64,000 nt of DNA. Origin: Salinicola sp. Its GTDB lineage: Bacteria; Pseudomonadota; Gammaproteobacteria; Pseudomonadales; Halomonadaceae. Shown here in pieces: positions 44,745 to 54,138 of the stretch. The stretch spans positions 41,147 to 105,146 of the forward strand of contig NZNW01000137.1 in assembly GCA_002695065.1 (NCBI GenBank). The letters are read 5' to 3'. Position 1 is the first letter of the stretch, and the number at the start of each line of letters is the position of its first letter. The notes under the pieces were generated by a model, which did no database searches, was not told the origin of the DNA, and was given only the letters and a program-made list of their open reading frames with translations. The position numbers were made by a program, and so were the translations under genes.

Positions 44745-45469
44745 CGGCTCGTCTCCCGGTCATCGCGCAGCAGCCCTTCCAGGGTGATCGCCATCATCTC
44801 GGCAAAGCCTGTCTGGCGCGCCTGGGCATCGAGCGCCTCGCCGGCGAGGATATGGTCGGAGACGGTGCACACGGTCAGCGCGCGGGCGCCGAACTCGGCG
44901 GCGACCCCATACAGGCCGGCGGCCTCCATCTCGACGCCGAGAATGCCGTGGCGCTTCATGGTCTGAAAGAAGTCGACGTCCGGCGTGTAGAACAGATCCG
45001 CCGAAAACAGGTTGCCGACTTTCACGGGCGTGCCGCGTTCACGGGCGGCGTCCGCCGCATGGCGGACGAGCTCGAAATCGGCGATGGCGGCAAAATCGTG
45101 ACCGCCGAAGCGGGCGCGGTTGACGCCGGAGTCGGTACTCGCCCCCATGCCGATGACGATGTCGTTGACCGCGACGTCGTCGCGCACCGCACCGCAGGAG
45201 CCGACCCGGACCAGCCGCTCGACACCGTATTCGGTGATCAGCTCCTTGGCGTAGATGGAGCAGGAAGGAATGCCCATGCCGCTGCCCATCACCGATATCC
45301 TGCGACCCTGGTAGGTGCCGGTAAAGCCGAGCATGTTGCGCACCCGGTTGACGCACTCCACATCGTCGAGAAAGGTTTCGGCGATGAACTGGGCGCGCAG
45401 CGGGTCGCCAGGCATCAATACGGTGTCGGCGAAGGCGCCCGGTTGGGCGTCGATATGCGGGGTTGCCAT
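44741..45469 (-). CDS. deoD: Purine-nucleoside phosphorylase
   Basis: DeoD phosphorolyses purine (deoxy)nucleosides to base and (deoxy)ribose 1-phosphate. The 242-residue protein begins [20 protein letters not shown] and contains [74 protein letters not shown] and [18 protein letters not shown], matching E. coli DeoD almost throughout. It is the hexameric type. Its start codon overlaps the deoB stop by one base. The sugar phosphate passes to DeoB. Confidence 0.96.
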   Translation of the reverse strand: MATPHIDAQPGAFADTVLMPGDPLRAQFIAETFLDDVECVNRVRNMLGFTGTYQGRRISVMGSGMGIPSCSIYAKELITEYGVERLVRVGSCGAVRDDVAVNDIVIGMGASTDSGVNRARFGGHDFAAIADFELVRHAADAARERGTPVKVGNLFSADLFYTPDVDFFQTMKRHGILGVEMEAAGLYGVAAEFGARALTVCTVSDHILAGEALDAQARQTGFAEMMAITLEGLLRDDRETSR

Positions 45470-46689
45470 CAGTTGTCTCCCTGGGGCGATTCCGTCAGTA
45501 GTGAACGCCCATGGTCCATCAAGGTCAGTCCGAAATGCTCGGCCAGGGTCTGGCCGATATCGGCGTAGCTTTCGCGGCGGCCGTAGTTGCCGGGGGCCAG
45601 CCTGTCACTTGCGACCAGGATGGGCACCTGTTCACGGGTGTGGTCGGTCCCGCGCCAGGTCGGGTCGTTGCCGTGATCGGCGGTGAGGATCAGCAGGTCG
45701 CCGGGCTCGAGCCTGGCCATCACCTCCGGCAGGCGCCGGTCGAAGGCTTCCAGTGCGCCGGCATAGCCTTCCGGATCGCGGCGATGGCCGTAGAGGGTGT
45801 CGAAGTCGACGAAGTTGGTCATTACCAGGGTTCGATCGCCGGCGTCGCCGATGGCGGCGAGGGTGGCGTCGAACAGCGCCTCGAAGCCGTGGGCCTTGCG
45901 CACTTCGCTGACCCCGCAATGGGCGTAGATGTCGCCGATCTTGCCGACGCCCAGTACCCTGCCGCCGTCGTCGTGCAGCTTCTGCAGCACGGTCGGCGTC
46001 GGCGGTTCGATGGCATAGTCGCGACGGTTGCCGGTGCGCTCGAACGTTTCCGACGTTTCGCCGATGAACGGTCGGGCAATGACGCGGCCGATGTTGTAGG
46101 GCATCAGCAGTTCGCGGGCGATCTCGCACAGTCGGTACAGGCGATCGAGACCGAAGTGGGTCTCATGGGCGGCGATCTGGAACACGGAATCCGCCGAGGT
46201 ATAGACGATCGGCTTGCCGCTGGCGATGTGCGCTTCGCCCAGCGCCTCTATCACCGGCACACCGGAGGCGTGGCAGTTACCGAGCACGCCGGGCAGATCG
46301 GCGCGCTCGATCAACGCCTCGAGCAGGTCTGGCGGGAAGCTGTTCTCGCGTTCGGTGAAGTAGCCCCATTCGAACAGTGCCGGTACGCCGGCGATCTCCC
46401 AGTGGCCGGAGGGGGTGTCCTTGCCGGAGGAGATTTCGCGGGCGCAGGCCCAGGCACCCTCGACGGTGTCGGGAACGTCGACGCCGGCCGCCCAGTCGCC
46501 GGTGCTCAGCCGATGGGCGTGATAGAGCCCCAGGCGAGCCAGGTTGGGTAGCTCGAGCGGCCGGCCGGCATCGGCGCGATAGCGGGCGATATGGCCGAGC
46601 GTGTCGGAACCGGTGTCGCCGTAGTCCGCGGCGTCCGGGGCGTTGCCGATGCCGAAGGAGTCGAGGACCAGCAGAATCGCACGTTTCAT
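45469..46689 (-). CDS. deoB: Phosphopentomutase
   Basis: DeoB interconverts (deoxy)ribose 1-phosphate and 5-phosphate. The 406-residue protein, of the alkaline-phosphatase superfamily, has the metal and phosphate motifs [20 protein letters not shown] near the start, [36 protein letters not shown] and [20 protein letters not shown]. It couples the two phosphorylases (DeoA, DeoD) to DeoC. The start is 13 bases after the deoA stop, with GAGAAGAG upstream. Confidence 0.96.
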   Translation of the reverse strand: MKRAILLVLDSFGIGNAPDAADYGDTGSDTLGHIARYRADAGRPLELPNLARLGLYHAHRLSTGDWAAGVDVPDTVEGAWACAREISSGKDTPSGHWEIAGVPALFEWGYFTERENSFPPDLLEALIERADLPGVLGNCHASGVPVIEALGEAHIASGKPIVYTSADSVFQIAAHETHFGLDRLYRLCEIARELLMPYNIGRVIARPFIGETSETFERTGNRRDYAIEPPTPTVLQKLHDDGGRVLGVGKIGDIYAHCGVSEVRKAHGFEALFDATLAAIGDAGDRTLVMTNFVDFDTLYGHRRDPEGYAGALEAFDRRLPEVMARLEPGDLLILTADHGNDPTWRGTDHTREQVPILVASDRLAPGNYGRRESYADIGQTLAEHFGLTLMDHGRSLLTESPQGDN

Positions 46690-46702
46690 CTCTTCTCCTC
46701 GT

Positions 46703-48043
46703 TCATGACAGGTCTTCCTGACGCAGCGTGGCGTGAACCAGCGGCGGCTGCTCGACGGGCACCTCGCTCAGGTCGAAGGCGCGACGCAGGCGTTGGCTGA
46801 CGGCGTCGGCAGCGGCCCGATCCACGGCATGGATGCGTGCCAGCGGCTGCCCCGGTTCGATGCGCTGGCCGAGCGGGGCGATGTGTGAGAGGCCGACTCG
46901 GTGATCGATGGCGTCACCCGCGTTGCGTCGGCCGCCGCCCAACTCGACCACGCCAAGGCCGAGCGCGCGCGTGTCGATGGCGCTGAGGAAACCCGCCCGA
47001 TCCGCCTCGAGATCGACCGTGACCGGGGCGGTGGGGAGATAGTGGCCGGCACGCTCCGCCAGATCGCCCGGGCCGCCGAGCCCCTGCACCATGCGCGAGA
47101 AGCGCTCGAGAGCCTTGCCGGAGTCGAGCGCGCGGTCCAGCCGCTTGTCGGCATCTGCGGCATCGCTGGCCAGGCCGGACTGGAGCAGCATCTCCTGGGC
47201 CAACGACCGCGTCACCTGATAGAGGCGGCTCTCTTTACCATGACCGCCAAGCAGCCGCAGTGCCTCGAAGACTTCCAGTGAATTGCCGGCGCAGTCGGCC
47301 AGCGGCTGGTTCATGTCGGTCAGCAATACGCTGGTCCGGGTGCCCGCACTGCAACCGATGGTGACGATCGCCTCGGCCAGTTCCCGGGACGCTTCCTGCG
47401 TCGGCATGAAGGCGCCGCTGCCGACCTTGACGTCCATCACCAGCGTCTCGAGGCCGCAGGCGAGCTTCTTGCCCAGAATCGAGGCCACGATCAACGGGAT
47501 CGACTCCACCGTGGCGGTCACGTCGCGCACGCCATAGAGGCGCTTGTCGGCCGGCGCCAGCGACCCGGTCTGGCCGATGATCGCGACGCCGACCTCTTTC
47601 ACCAGGCGGCGGAAAACGGCGTCGGATGGCGTAACGTCGTAGCCGGGAATCGATTCGAGCTTGTCCAGGGTGCCGCCGGTGTGGCCGAGGCCGCGCCCGG
47701 AGACCATCGGTACATGGCCACCGCAGGCGGCGACCCAGGGGCCGAGGATCAGCGATACCAGATCGCCGACACCGCCGGTGGAGTGCTTGTCGAGTACCGG
47801 GCCGGCGCACTCGAGATCGTCGGGGCCGCCCCAGCGCATCACCTGCCCGGAGTCGCGGATCGATTCGGTCAGCGCCACCGCCTCGTCCCGGTTCATGCCG
47901 TTGAGATAGACGGCCATGGCGAACGCGCCGATCTGCGCGTCGCCGATGCTGCCGTCGGCGATGCCGCCCATGACCAGATCGAGCATCTTGCGGTCGAGGG
48001 TCTGTCCATCGCGCTTACGTCGAATGATTTCCTGCGTCAGCAT
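46703..48043 (-). CDS. deoA: Thymidine phosphorylase
   Basis: DeoA phosphorolyses thymidine and deoxyuridine. The 446-residue protein has the family motif [20 protein letters not shown], plus [36 protein letters not shown] and the C-terminal three-strand domain. It starts at [16 protein letters not shown], the usual family start (ATG at 48043); the longer open frame upstream runs into deoC and is rejected. It lies 28 bases after deoC in the operon. Confidence 0.96.
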   Translation of the reverse strand: MLTQEIIRRKRDGQTLDRKMLDLVMGGIADGSIGDAQIGAFAMAVYLNGMNRDEAVALTESIRDSGQVMRWGGPDDLECAGPVLDKHSTGGVGDLVSLILGPWVAACGGHVPMVSGRGLGHTGGTLDKLESIPGYDVTPSDAVFRRLVKEVGVAIIGQTGSLAPADKRLYGVRDVTATVESIPLIVASILGKKLACGLETLVMDVKVGSGAFMPTQEASRELAEAIVTIGCSAGTRTSVLLTDMNQPLADCAGNSLEVFEALRLLGGHGKESRLYQVTRSLAQEMLLQSGLASDAADADKRLDRALDSGKALERFSRMVQGLGGPGDLAERAGHYLPTAPVTVDLEADRAGFLSAIDTRALGLGVVELGGGRRNAGDAIDHRVGLSHIAPLGQRIEPGQPLARIHAVDRAAADAVSQRLRRAFDLSEVPVEQPPLVHATLRQEDLS

Positions 48044-48071
48044 GGCACTCTCCGCTCGTGGTCGACCTGAT

Positions 48072-48845
48072 TCAGTATCCGCCGCCGGTCGGTTGGGTGT
48101 CGTCGCCGGACAGCGTCGCGAGCAGCGCATCCAGTAGGCCGGAAGCGCCGAAGCGGAAGTGCGCCGGGGTGAGCCACGCCTCGCCCATGATGCCGGCGGC
48201 CAGATCCAGGTAGGCCTTGGCATCCTCGGTGGATCGGATGCCGCCGGCCGCCTTGAAGCCGACGTCGCGGCCGCTGTCGCGAATGGCGGAGAGCAGGATG
48301 TCGGCGGCTTCCAGCGTAGCGTTGACCGCCACCTTGCCGGTGGAGGTCTTGAGGAAGTCCGCACCGCACTCCAGCGCAATATCCGCGGCCTGGCGGATCA
48401 ACGCCGGATCCTCGAGTTCGCCGGTTTCCAGTATCACCTTGAGCAGCCGATCGCCGCAGGCGTCGCGGCAGGCTGCGACCAGGGCGCGTCCCGACTCGGC
48501 ATCGCCGCCGATCAGCGCCTTGTAGGGAAATACCACGTCGACCTCGTCGGCACCGGCCGCGACGGCTGCCCGGGTCTCGCGGCAGGCGCGCTCGACGTTG
48601 ACGCTACCGTCGGGGAAATTGGTCACCGTGGCGATCCGTACCCGGTCGCGAATTCCCATGGCCGTCAGTTCGCGATCCGCCGCGTCGATGAACGCCGGGT
48701 AGAGGCAGACCGCGGCGGGGGCGCCGTACGGCGTGTCGGTACGACGACACAGTGTCCGGATGGTAGCGTCATCGTCGTCATCGTTGAGCGAGGTGAGGTC
48801 CATCATGGCCAGCGCCCGGCTGGCGGCTTGCTCGAGACTGCTCAT
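48072..48845 (-). CDS. deoC: Deoxyribose-phosphate aldolase
   Basis: DeoC splits 2-deoxyribose 5-phosphate into acetaldehyde and glyceraldehyde 3-phosphate. The 257-residue class I aldolase has DEVDVVFPYKALIGGD, LLKVILETGELED and the Schiff-base lysine in GADFLKTSTGKVAVNAT, followed by VGFKAAGGIRS. The length and N-terminal helix match the E. coli form. It makes the acetaldehyde that an aldehyde dehydrogenase could remove; one is encoded just beyond deoR. Confidence 0.95.
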   Translation of the reverse strand: MSSLEQAASRALAMMDLTSLNDDDDDATIRTLCRRTDTPYGAPAAVCLYPAFIDAADRELTAMGIRDRVRIATVTNFPDGSVNVERACRETRAAVAAGADEVDVVFPYKALIGGDAESGRALVAACRDACGDRLLKVILETGELEDPALIRQAADIALECGADFLKTSTGKVAVNATLEAADILLSAIRDSGRDVGFKAAGGIRSTEDAKAYLDLAAGIMGEAWLTPAHFRFGASGLLDALLATLSGDDTQPTGGGY

Positions 48846-48960
48846 CTTCCTATCTCCTTGTCCGGCGTGTTGGTGGCGGCTTCCTGCCGAGCCCGGCTCC
48901 CGGCATGTCTCCGCCGAGTCTGCCGGGGTTTCATGGCGATCATGCGATACGCATCCCGGT

Positions 48961-50232
48961 TCAGGCCGTGCCGGCCAGCGACAGGAAGATCCCGGCCAGG
49001 GTGGCCGACATCAGGTTGGACAGGGTGCCGGCAAGTACGGCCTTGAGGCCGTAGCGGGCGATCTCGGGCCGGCGGCTGGGCGCCAGCGTGCCCAGACCGC
49101 CGAGCAGGATCGCGATCGATGAGAGGTTGGCGAACCCGCACAGCGCGAACGACAGGATCGCGGCGGTATGGGCGGACATCGCCTGGCCGGTCGACTCGAC
49201 CACGGTATCCCCGCTGATATAGGGGGCCAGGTTGATGTACGCCACGAACTCATTGACCACCAGCTTCTGGCCGATGAACGAGCCCGCCAGTGTCGCTTCA
49301 TGCCAGGGAATGCCGAGCACGAACGCCAGCGGCGAGAACAACCAGCCGAGGATCATCGACAGGCTCAGCGAATCCATCCCGAACCAGCCCCCGACGCCAC
49401 CCAGGATGCCGTCGATCAGGGCGATCAGGCCGATGAAGGCCAGCAGCATCGCGCCCACGTTGGCGGCCAGCATCAGGCCCGACGAGGCGCCGGAAGCGGC
49501 GGCATCCAGTACGTTGGCCGGTTTGTCCTCGGCTTCCAGTACATCCTTGGCCTGACGCGTGTCATCGTCGGGATTCTCCGTCTCCGGCATCAGGATCTTG
49601 GCGAACAGCAAACCGCCTGGCGCGGCCATGAACGAGGCGGCGATCAGATACTCCATCGGGATGCCGAGCTCGGCGTAGCCGGCCAGAACGGAGCCGGCAA
49701 CGGACGCAAGCCCGCCGCACATGACCGCGAACAGTTCCGAGCGGGTCATGCTGGCCAGGAACGGGCGCACCACCAGTGGCGCCTCGGTCTGGCCGACGAA
49801 GATGTTGGCGGTGGCGGAGAGCGACTCGGTGCGCGAGGTGCCCAGTACCTTCTGCAGCGCGCCACCCAGAATCCGCACGACCCACTGCATGATGCCCAGA
49901 TAGTAGAGAACGGCCGTCAGCGACGAGAAGAAGATGATGATCGGCAACACCTTGATGGCGAAGACGAAGCCGACATTGGTCGGATCGGCCAGGTTGCCGA
50001 ACAGGAAGCCGATGCCGTCGTTGGCATAGCTGATGACCTGGCTGACGGCGCTGGAGACCGATCCCAGCACGGCCTGGCCGAACGGCACGTAGAGCACGAA
50101 GGCACCGATGCCGGCTTGAATGGCAAAGGCGCCGATGACGGTGCGAAGGCTGATCGCCTTGCGGTTGCTCGAAAAGATCAGCGCGATCAGCAGCAGCACG
50201 ACGACGCCGACCAGGCCCATGATGAGTGTCAT
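48961..50232 (-). CDS. nupC: NupC-type concentrative nucleoside transporter
   Basis: The 423-residue CNT permease has about 10 hydrophobic segments, [28 protein letters not shown], and [21 protein letters not shown], all CNT signatures. CNT permeases couple nucleoside uptake to Na+ or H+. It is the first gene of the minus-strand operon and is separated from deoC by 115 bases with no clear terminator. The divergent region upstream, shared with tsx, carries DeoR-like dyads. Annotated members also include NupX-like paralogues, so orthology with E. coli NupC is likely but not proven. Confidence 0.92.
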   Translation of the reverse strand: MTLIMGLVGVVVLLLIALIFSSNRKAISLRTVIGAFAIQAGIGAFVLYVPFGQAVLGSVSSAVSQVISYANDGIGFLFGNLADPTNVGFVFAIKVLPIIIFFSSLTAVLYYLGIMQWVVRILGGALQKVLGTSRTESLSATANIFVGQTEAPLVVRPFLASMTRSELFAVMCGGLASVAGSVLAGYAELGIPMEYLIAASFMAAPGGLLFAKILMPETENPDDDTRQAKDVLEAEDKPANVLDAAASGASSGLMLAANVGAMLLAFIGLIALIDGILGGVGGWFGMDSLSLSMILGWLFSPLAFVLGIPWHEATLAGSFIGQKLVVNEFVAYINLAPYISGDTVVESTGQAMSAHTAAILSFALCGFANLSSIAILLGGLGTLAPSRRPEIARYGLKAVLAGTLSNLMSATLAGIFLSLAGTA

Positions 50233-50283
50233 GTTGTTGTCCTTGGTGTTGGTCCTGATGGGTAGAAAACGCCTTTCGACAGG

Positions 50284-50309
50284 ACATCTTCTTGAGATGT
50301 TTTTAACAT
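50284..50309. promoter_or_regulatory. Candidate DeoR operator upstream of nupC
   Basis: ACATCT (50284-50289) and AGATGT (50295-50300) form a perfect inverted repeat over five bases. Overlapping it, ATGTT-TTT-AACAT (50297-50309) resembles the E. coli DeoR site, which is built on TGTTAG...CTAACA. It lies ~52-77 bases before the nupC ATG, where it could cover the promoter. Confidence 0.45.
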
Positions 50310-50413
50310 TTTTTGGTTTTCCCCGTCACTTGTTGTTTTTATTCTCACAAGCTCATAGAGTACTTTTGGACAAAGAATGGGCCCATATGTAGTGCTTTAC
50401 GACCTATTTCCGA

Positions 50414-50464
50414 GTCACTATTGCGTAGCAGTGACGCGATGGCATGCCTGTGCCAGCCACAGGC
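50414..50464. promoter_or_regulatory. Inverted repeats upstream of tsx
   Basis: GTCACT (50414-50419) pairs with AGTGAC (50430-50435), and GCCTGTG (50446-50452) pairs with CACAGGC (50458-50464). They lie in the 337-base tsx/nupC divergent gap, 105-155 bases before tsx. The second contains TGTG...CACA, loosely like a CRP half-site pair but with a five-base instead of six-base centre. Function is unassigned. Confidence 0.3.
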
Positions 50465-50569
50465 GGTCAGGGGAATGAAAAAATAGTCACAAATCGGCGA
50501 TAACCGTCTGGACGATGACGCAGCCGCAATGACGGCACGATGACAACACAATAAGAGTAGGGGAATGGC

Positions 50570-51577
50570 ATGGTAGAACGAATCGCACGGCCAATGGGTG
50601 CTATGGAATGGTGGCCGAAAGGAGGATCTCGCCATCTGGCGTTGTCGGTGTCGCTGGGATTGGGGGCGATGACGCTGGCCGCGTTCCCGGCCTGGGCCGC
50701 CGACGGTCAGGGCGACGCGCCGGTCATCGAGCAGGAGACGCCGGACGAAGGGCCGGCGGCAGAGGGGCAGACCGCCGACGGGCCCTATCTGTCCGATTGG
50801 TATCACCAGAACCTCACCGTCATCGGCAGCAAGAACATCCGGTTCGGGCCGCAGCAGGTCGACGATATCTACCTGGAGTACGAATTCTTCGGTCGCAAGG
50901 GGCCGCTGGACCTCTACGGTTATATCGATTTCCCGAAATTCTTCGGTGTCGGCAATGCAGCGGACAGTGGCATCTTCGACAAGGGGTCGCCGGTGTTCAT
51001 GGAGCTGGAGCCGCGTCTCTCCATCGACGACATGACCGGCCAGGACCTGAGTTTCGGCCCGTTCAAGGAGTGGTTCGTCGCCTTCGACTATATCTTCGAC
51101 TGGGGACATACCACGGAGAGCCGTCAGAACACGCTCTATGCCGGCCTGGGCACCGATATCGATACCGGCTCGCCGCTCGGGCTCTCGTTCAATCTCTACA
51201 AGCGTCGCCAGTGGGAAAACTACGGTGCCGCCAACGAGCACTCCTGGGACGGCTACCGCGCGCAGTTGAACTACTCCTATCCGCTGGGCAGCTTCGATAA
51301 CGGTGCGTCGCTGGTCTACGTCGGTTTCACCAACCACGACTTCGGTTCGGACCTGGGCGACAACGATCCGACCCGTACCAACGAGTCGACCGTGGCGACC
51401 AACGTGCTGCTGTACCAGTTCACGCATCTGCGCTTCATGGCAGTGGCACGCTATTTCCACAACGGCGGCCAGTGGAACGATGGCGAGATGGCGCCGTTCC
51501 CCAACAGTCACGGCGACAGCTTCGAGTTGCGTTCCACCGGATGGGGTTACTACTTCGGCGTTGGCTGGCAGTTCTGA
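50570..51577 (+). CDS. tsx: Nucleoside-specific outer-membrane channel Tsx
   Basis: The 335-residue precursor has a signal peptide ending AFPAWA (cleavage after residue 43), an acidic linker, then a 12-strand barrel with the Tsx landmarks SDWYHQNLTVIGSKNIRFGP, DLYGYIDFPKFFGVGN, FMELEPRLSIDDMTG, LSFGPFKEWFVAFDYIFDWG, GLGTDIDTGSPLG, WENYGAANEHSWDGYR and GWGYYFGVGWQF with a terminal Phe. It admits nucleosides across the outer membrane, in step with NupC across the inner. AGGGGAA precedes the ATG at 50570; a later ATG (residue 12) is possible. It is divergent from nupC and followed by a palindromic hairpin and deoR. Confidence 0.93.
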   Translation: MVERIARPMGAMEWWPKGGSRHLALSVSLGLGAMTLAAFPAWAADGQGDAPVIEQETPDEGPAAEGQTADGPYLSDWYHQNLTVIGSKNIRFGPQQVDDIYLEYEFFGRKGPLDLYGYIDFPKFFGVGNAADSGIFDKGSPVFMELEPRLSIDDMTGQDLSFGPFKEWFVAFDYIFDWGHTTESRQNTLYAGLGTDIDTGSPLGLSFNLYKRRQWENYGAANEHSWDGYRAQLNYSYPLGSFDNGASLVYVGFTNHDFGSDLGDNDPTRTNESTVATNVLLYQFTHLRFMAVARYFHNGGQWNDGEMAPFPNSHGDSFELRSTGWGYYFGVGWQF

Positions 51578-51600
51578 CGCTGCTGGAGTGGATTCGTCGA

Positions 51601-51622
51601 CGAGGAGCCCGCGGGCTCCTCG
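51601..51622 (+). terminator. Perfect hairpin after tsx
   Basis: CGAGGAGCCCG and CGGGCTCCTCG form a 22-base perfect palindrome 24 bases after the tsx stop. No T run follows. It likely terminates or stabilises the tsx transcript ahead of deoR. Confidence 0.55.
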
Positions 51623-51751
51623 CTGCGTTACGGGGTAACATCGATGACCGGCGGTGATACCGTGCCAGCTGGTGAGTGTCCAAGGAAGAGACATGGCGCG
51701 TGAAACGATGTCGCAACACCCTGATCGGGAAGATAATGTCGGGAGAATGTC

Positions 51752-52528
51752 ATGAATGGCCGCAGCGCCGTGAGGCTCGAGAGACTCCGTGAAGCGATCC
51801 GGCGCAACGGCGCGCTTCCGCTGGCCGATGCGGCGACGCTGTGCGACGTCTCCGAGATGACGGTGAGGCGGGACATCGCCGCCAGTAACGGTGCCATCAT
51901 CTCCTTTGGTGGCCACCTGGTCATGGCCGACAACCCTCAGTTTGCCGCCGCCTATAATCTCGATGCACAGAGAGATCGCTATGCGAAGGCCAAGCAACGT
52001 CTCTGCGAGGCGGTCGTGTCGATGATCGAGGAGGGTGATACCGTCTTCGTCGATTGTGGCACGACGTTGATGCCGTTCTGCGCGTTGCTGCCGCGCGAGA
52101 TGAACGTGACCATCGTGACCTATGCCCTCAACGTCGCCAACGCGTTCAGCCAGCGCGACATGCCCAACATGCGCCTGGTGGTGCTGGGCGGGCTCTACTA
52201 CGCCGCTTCCGACTCCTTCGGCGGGCAGGACGTCACCACGGCGATTCGCCGCCTGGGTATCAACAAGGCGCTGATCTCCGCTGCCGGGGTCCATGCCGAA
52301 AAGGGAGCAAGCTGTTTCCACTTCCATGAAGTGGCACCCAAGCAGGCCGCCATCGAACATGCGGAACGCAGGATCCTGGTCGCCGACGAGAGCAAGCTCG
52401 ATGTGATGCGAGCGGCGTTCTTCGCCGAACTGCCGGACTTCGACACCCTGTTGACCAGCGGCGATCCCGGGCGGACCTGGCGCGGCCGGATGACCGAAGA
52501 GGCCGCCTCGAAGATCCAGGTGGTTTGA
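51752..52528 (+). CDS. deoR: Deoxyribose operon repressor DeoR
   Basis: The 258-residue repressor has an N-terminal winged helix (LADAATLCDVSEMTVRRDIA, residues ~24-43) and the DeoR effector domain with VFVDCGTTLMPF and, notably, ISAAGVHAEKGASCFHFHE. That matches the SAAGVHVSKGATCFNLEE region of E. coli DeoR itself, not generic DeoR-family regulators. It should repress the nupC-deoCABD-cdd operon and tsx, with deoxyribose 5-phosphate as inducer in the characterised protein. It has its own 174-base upstream gap after tsx. Unlike in E. coli, it is encoded right beside its targets. Confidence 0.92.
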   Translation: MNGRSAVRLERLREAIRRNGALPLADAATLCDVSEMTVRRDIAASNGAIISFGGHLVMADNPQFAAAYNLDAQRDRYAKAKQRLCEAVVSMIEEGDTVFVDCGTTLMPFCALLPREMNVTIVTYALNVANAFSQRDMPNMRLVVLGGLYYAASDSFGGQDVTTAIRRLGINKALISAAGVHAEKGASCFHFHEVAPKQAAIEHAERRILVADESKLDVMRAAFFAELPDFDTLLTSGDPGRTWRGRMTEEAASKIQVV

Positions 52529-52648
52529 TGCGCCCTACGACAAGCAGGGTTTTTTGACCGATTTATCCGACTTTTTGCAGGAGGATTTCGCTTCGACCTG
52601 AAGGTAGGATGGCTAGACTTCCTTCTTTTCGCACAGGTGACCGGATCG

Positions 52649-54133
52649 ATGTCTTCCTCCTCATCCTCTCTTCAGAGTCCAACCGTACCGCTTCGTACGC
52701 CCGCTGATGCCCATTACTATCCCGCTTCGATCGTCGGCTTCGATGCCGCCGATGCGGGCCGCTACGCCTTGCGTTCCCCCGCCACCGGGGAGGTGATCGC
52801 AGAGGTCGCCGACTGCGGCGTGGCGCAGGCGAAGCTGGCCGCCGACAACGCCCAGCGCGGCTTCGAGGCGTGGCGCAAGACCACCGCCTTCGAACGGGCG
52901 GCTCTGCTCAAGGCGTGGCACCGGGCGATGATGGAGGCCAAGGAAATCCTCGCCGTCACCATGTCCCGGGAGATGGGCAAGCCGATCCGCGAGGCGCGGG
53001 GGGAAGTCGACTATGCCGCCAGCTTCCTGGAGTGGTACGCGGAGCAGGCCAAGCGTATCGATGGCGACATCCTGCCCAGCCAGCATCCGGACAAGCGGCT
53101 CGCCGTGCTGCGTCAGCCGGTCGGCCCGGTGCTCGCGATCACGCCATGGAACTTCCCGGCCGCCATGATTACCCGCAAGGTGGCACCGGGGCTGGCGGCA
53201 GGCTGCTCGGTGATCGTCAAGCCGGCGGAGCAGACGCCGGTCACGGCGCTGCTGCTGGCCCAGCTCTGGCAGCAGGCCGGCGGTCCGGCGGAGGTGTTCC
53301 AGGTGATCACCGCCGAGCGACCCGCGGCGGTCAGCGACGCTCTGATGGAAGATCGACGCATCCGCAAGGTGACCTTCACCGGCAGCACCCCGGTCGGCAA
53401 GCATCTCTACGCCAAGTCCGCCGCCACCATGAAGCGCATGTCGCTGGAGCTGGGCGGGCACGCGCCGTTCCTGGTCTTCGACGACGCCGACATCGAGGCC
53501 GCGGTGGCCGAGGTGATGGCGAGCAAGTTCCGCAATGGCGGCCAGACCTGCGTCTGTGCCAATCGCATCTACGTTCAGCGTGGCATTCTCGACGCCTTCT
53601 CCGCGCGTCTGACCGCGGCGGTCGACGAACTGCGCATGGGGCAGCCGGAGGACGAGACGACCCAGATCGGTCCGCTGGTCAGTCAGGCCGGGCGCGACAA
53701 GGCGCAGTCTCACATCGACGATGCGCTGGCCAAGGGCGCGAAGCGTTTGACCGCGGCGCGGGATGTCGACGGGTTCTTCGTCGCGCCGACGGTGCTCGCG
53801 GACGTTTCCAACGACATGCAGATCATGCAGGAGGAGACCTTCGGACCCGTCGCGCCGCTGATCGTATTCGACAGCGAGGAAGAGGCGATCGCCGCCGCCA
53901 ACGCCACGCCGTTCGGCCTCGCCGCCTACCTTTGGACCCGCAATCTGGGTCGGGCGGCACGGGTTTCCGAAGTGCTGGACTACGGTATCGTCGGCGTCAA
54001 CGATGGCGCGCCTTCCGTGCCCCAGGCGCCGTTCGGCGGCGTCAAGGACAGCGGCCTGGGTCGCGAGGGTGGCCGCTACGGCATCGATGAATATCTCGAT
54101 ACCAAGTTCGTCTCGACGCGGCTGGATGGCTGA
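52649..54133 (+). CDS. NAD(P)-dependent aldehyde dehydrogenase, succinate-semialdehyde type
   Basis: The 494-residue ALDH has PWNFPAAMITRKVAPGLAAG, FTGSTPVGKHL, Glu267 in LELGGHAPFLVF and catalytic Cys301 in NGGQTCVCANRIYVQ. The EETFGPVAP block and C-terminal PFGGVKDSGLGREGG fit the GabD subgroup. GabD-type enzymes oxidise succinate semialdehyde; relatives act on other small aldehydes. Start: ATG at 52649, with a GTG 12 bases earlier possible. It lies between deoR and a PucR regulator. It might remove the acetaldehyde from DeoC or serve a catabolic route controlled by the PucR protein; the sequence does not decide. Confidence 0.88.
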   Translation: MSSSSSSLQSPTVPLRTPADAHYYPASIVGFDAADAGRYALRSPATGEVIAEVADCGVAQAKLAADNAQRGFEAWRKTTAFERAALLKAWHRAMMEAKEILAVTMSREMGKPIREARGEVDYAASFLEWYAEQAKRIDGDILPSQHPDKRLAVLRQPVGPVLAITPWNFPAAMITRKVAPGLAAGCSVIVKPAEQTPVTALLLAQLWQQAGGPAEVFQVITAERPAAVSDALMEDRRIRKVTFTGSTPVGKHLYAKSAATMKRMSLELGGHAPFLVFDDADIEAAVAEVMASKFRNGGQTCVCANRIYVQRGILDAFSARLTAAVDELRMGQPEDETTQIGPLVSQAGRDKAQSHIDDALAKGAKRLTAARDVDGFFVAPTVLADVSNDMQIMQEETFGPVAPLIVFDSEEEAIAAANATPFGLAAYLWTRNLGRAARVSEVLDYGIVGVNDGAPSVPQAPFGGVKDSGLGREGGRYGIDEYLDTKFVSTRLDG

Positions 54134-54138
54134 CCGCC

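Noticed and set aside
48044..48379. N-terminal extension of DeoA
   Set aside because: It overlaps deoC in another frame; DeoA proteins begin at the [17 protein letters not shown] sequence, matched by the ATG at 48043.
50446..50464. CRP site upstream of tsx
   Set aside because: TGTG...CACA is present, but the centre is five bases instead of six and the outer TGTGA/TCACA bases do not match, so I list it only as an unassigned inverted repeat.
52529..52648. Terminator in the deoR/aldehyde dehydrogenase gap
   Set aside because: There are two T runs but no stem with a convincing inverted repeat before either.
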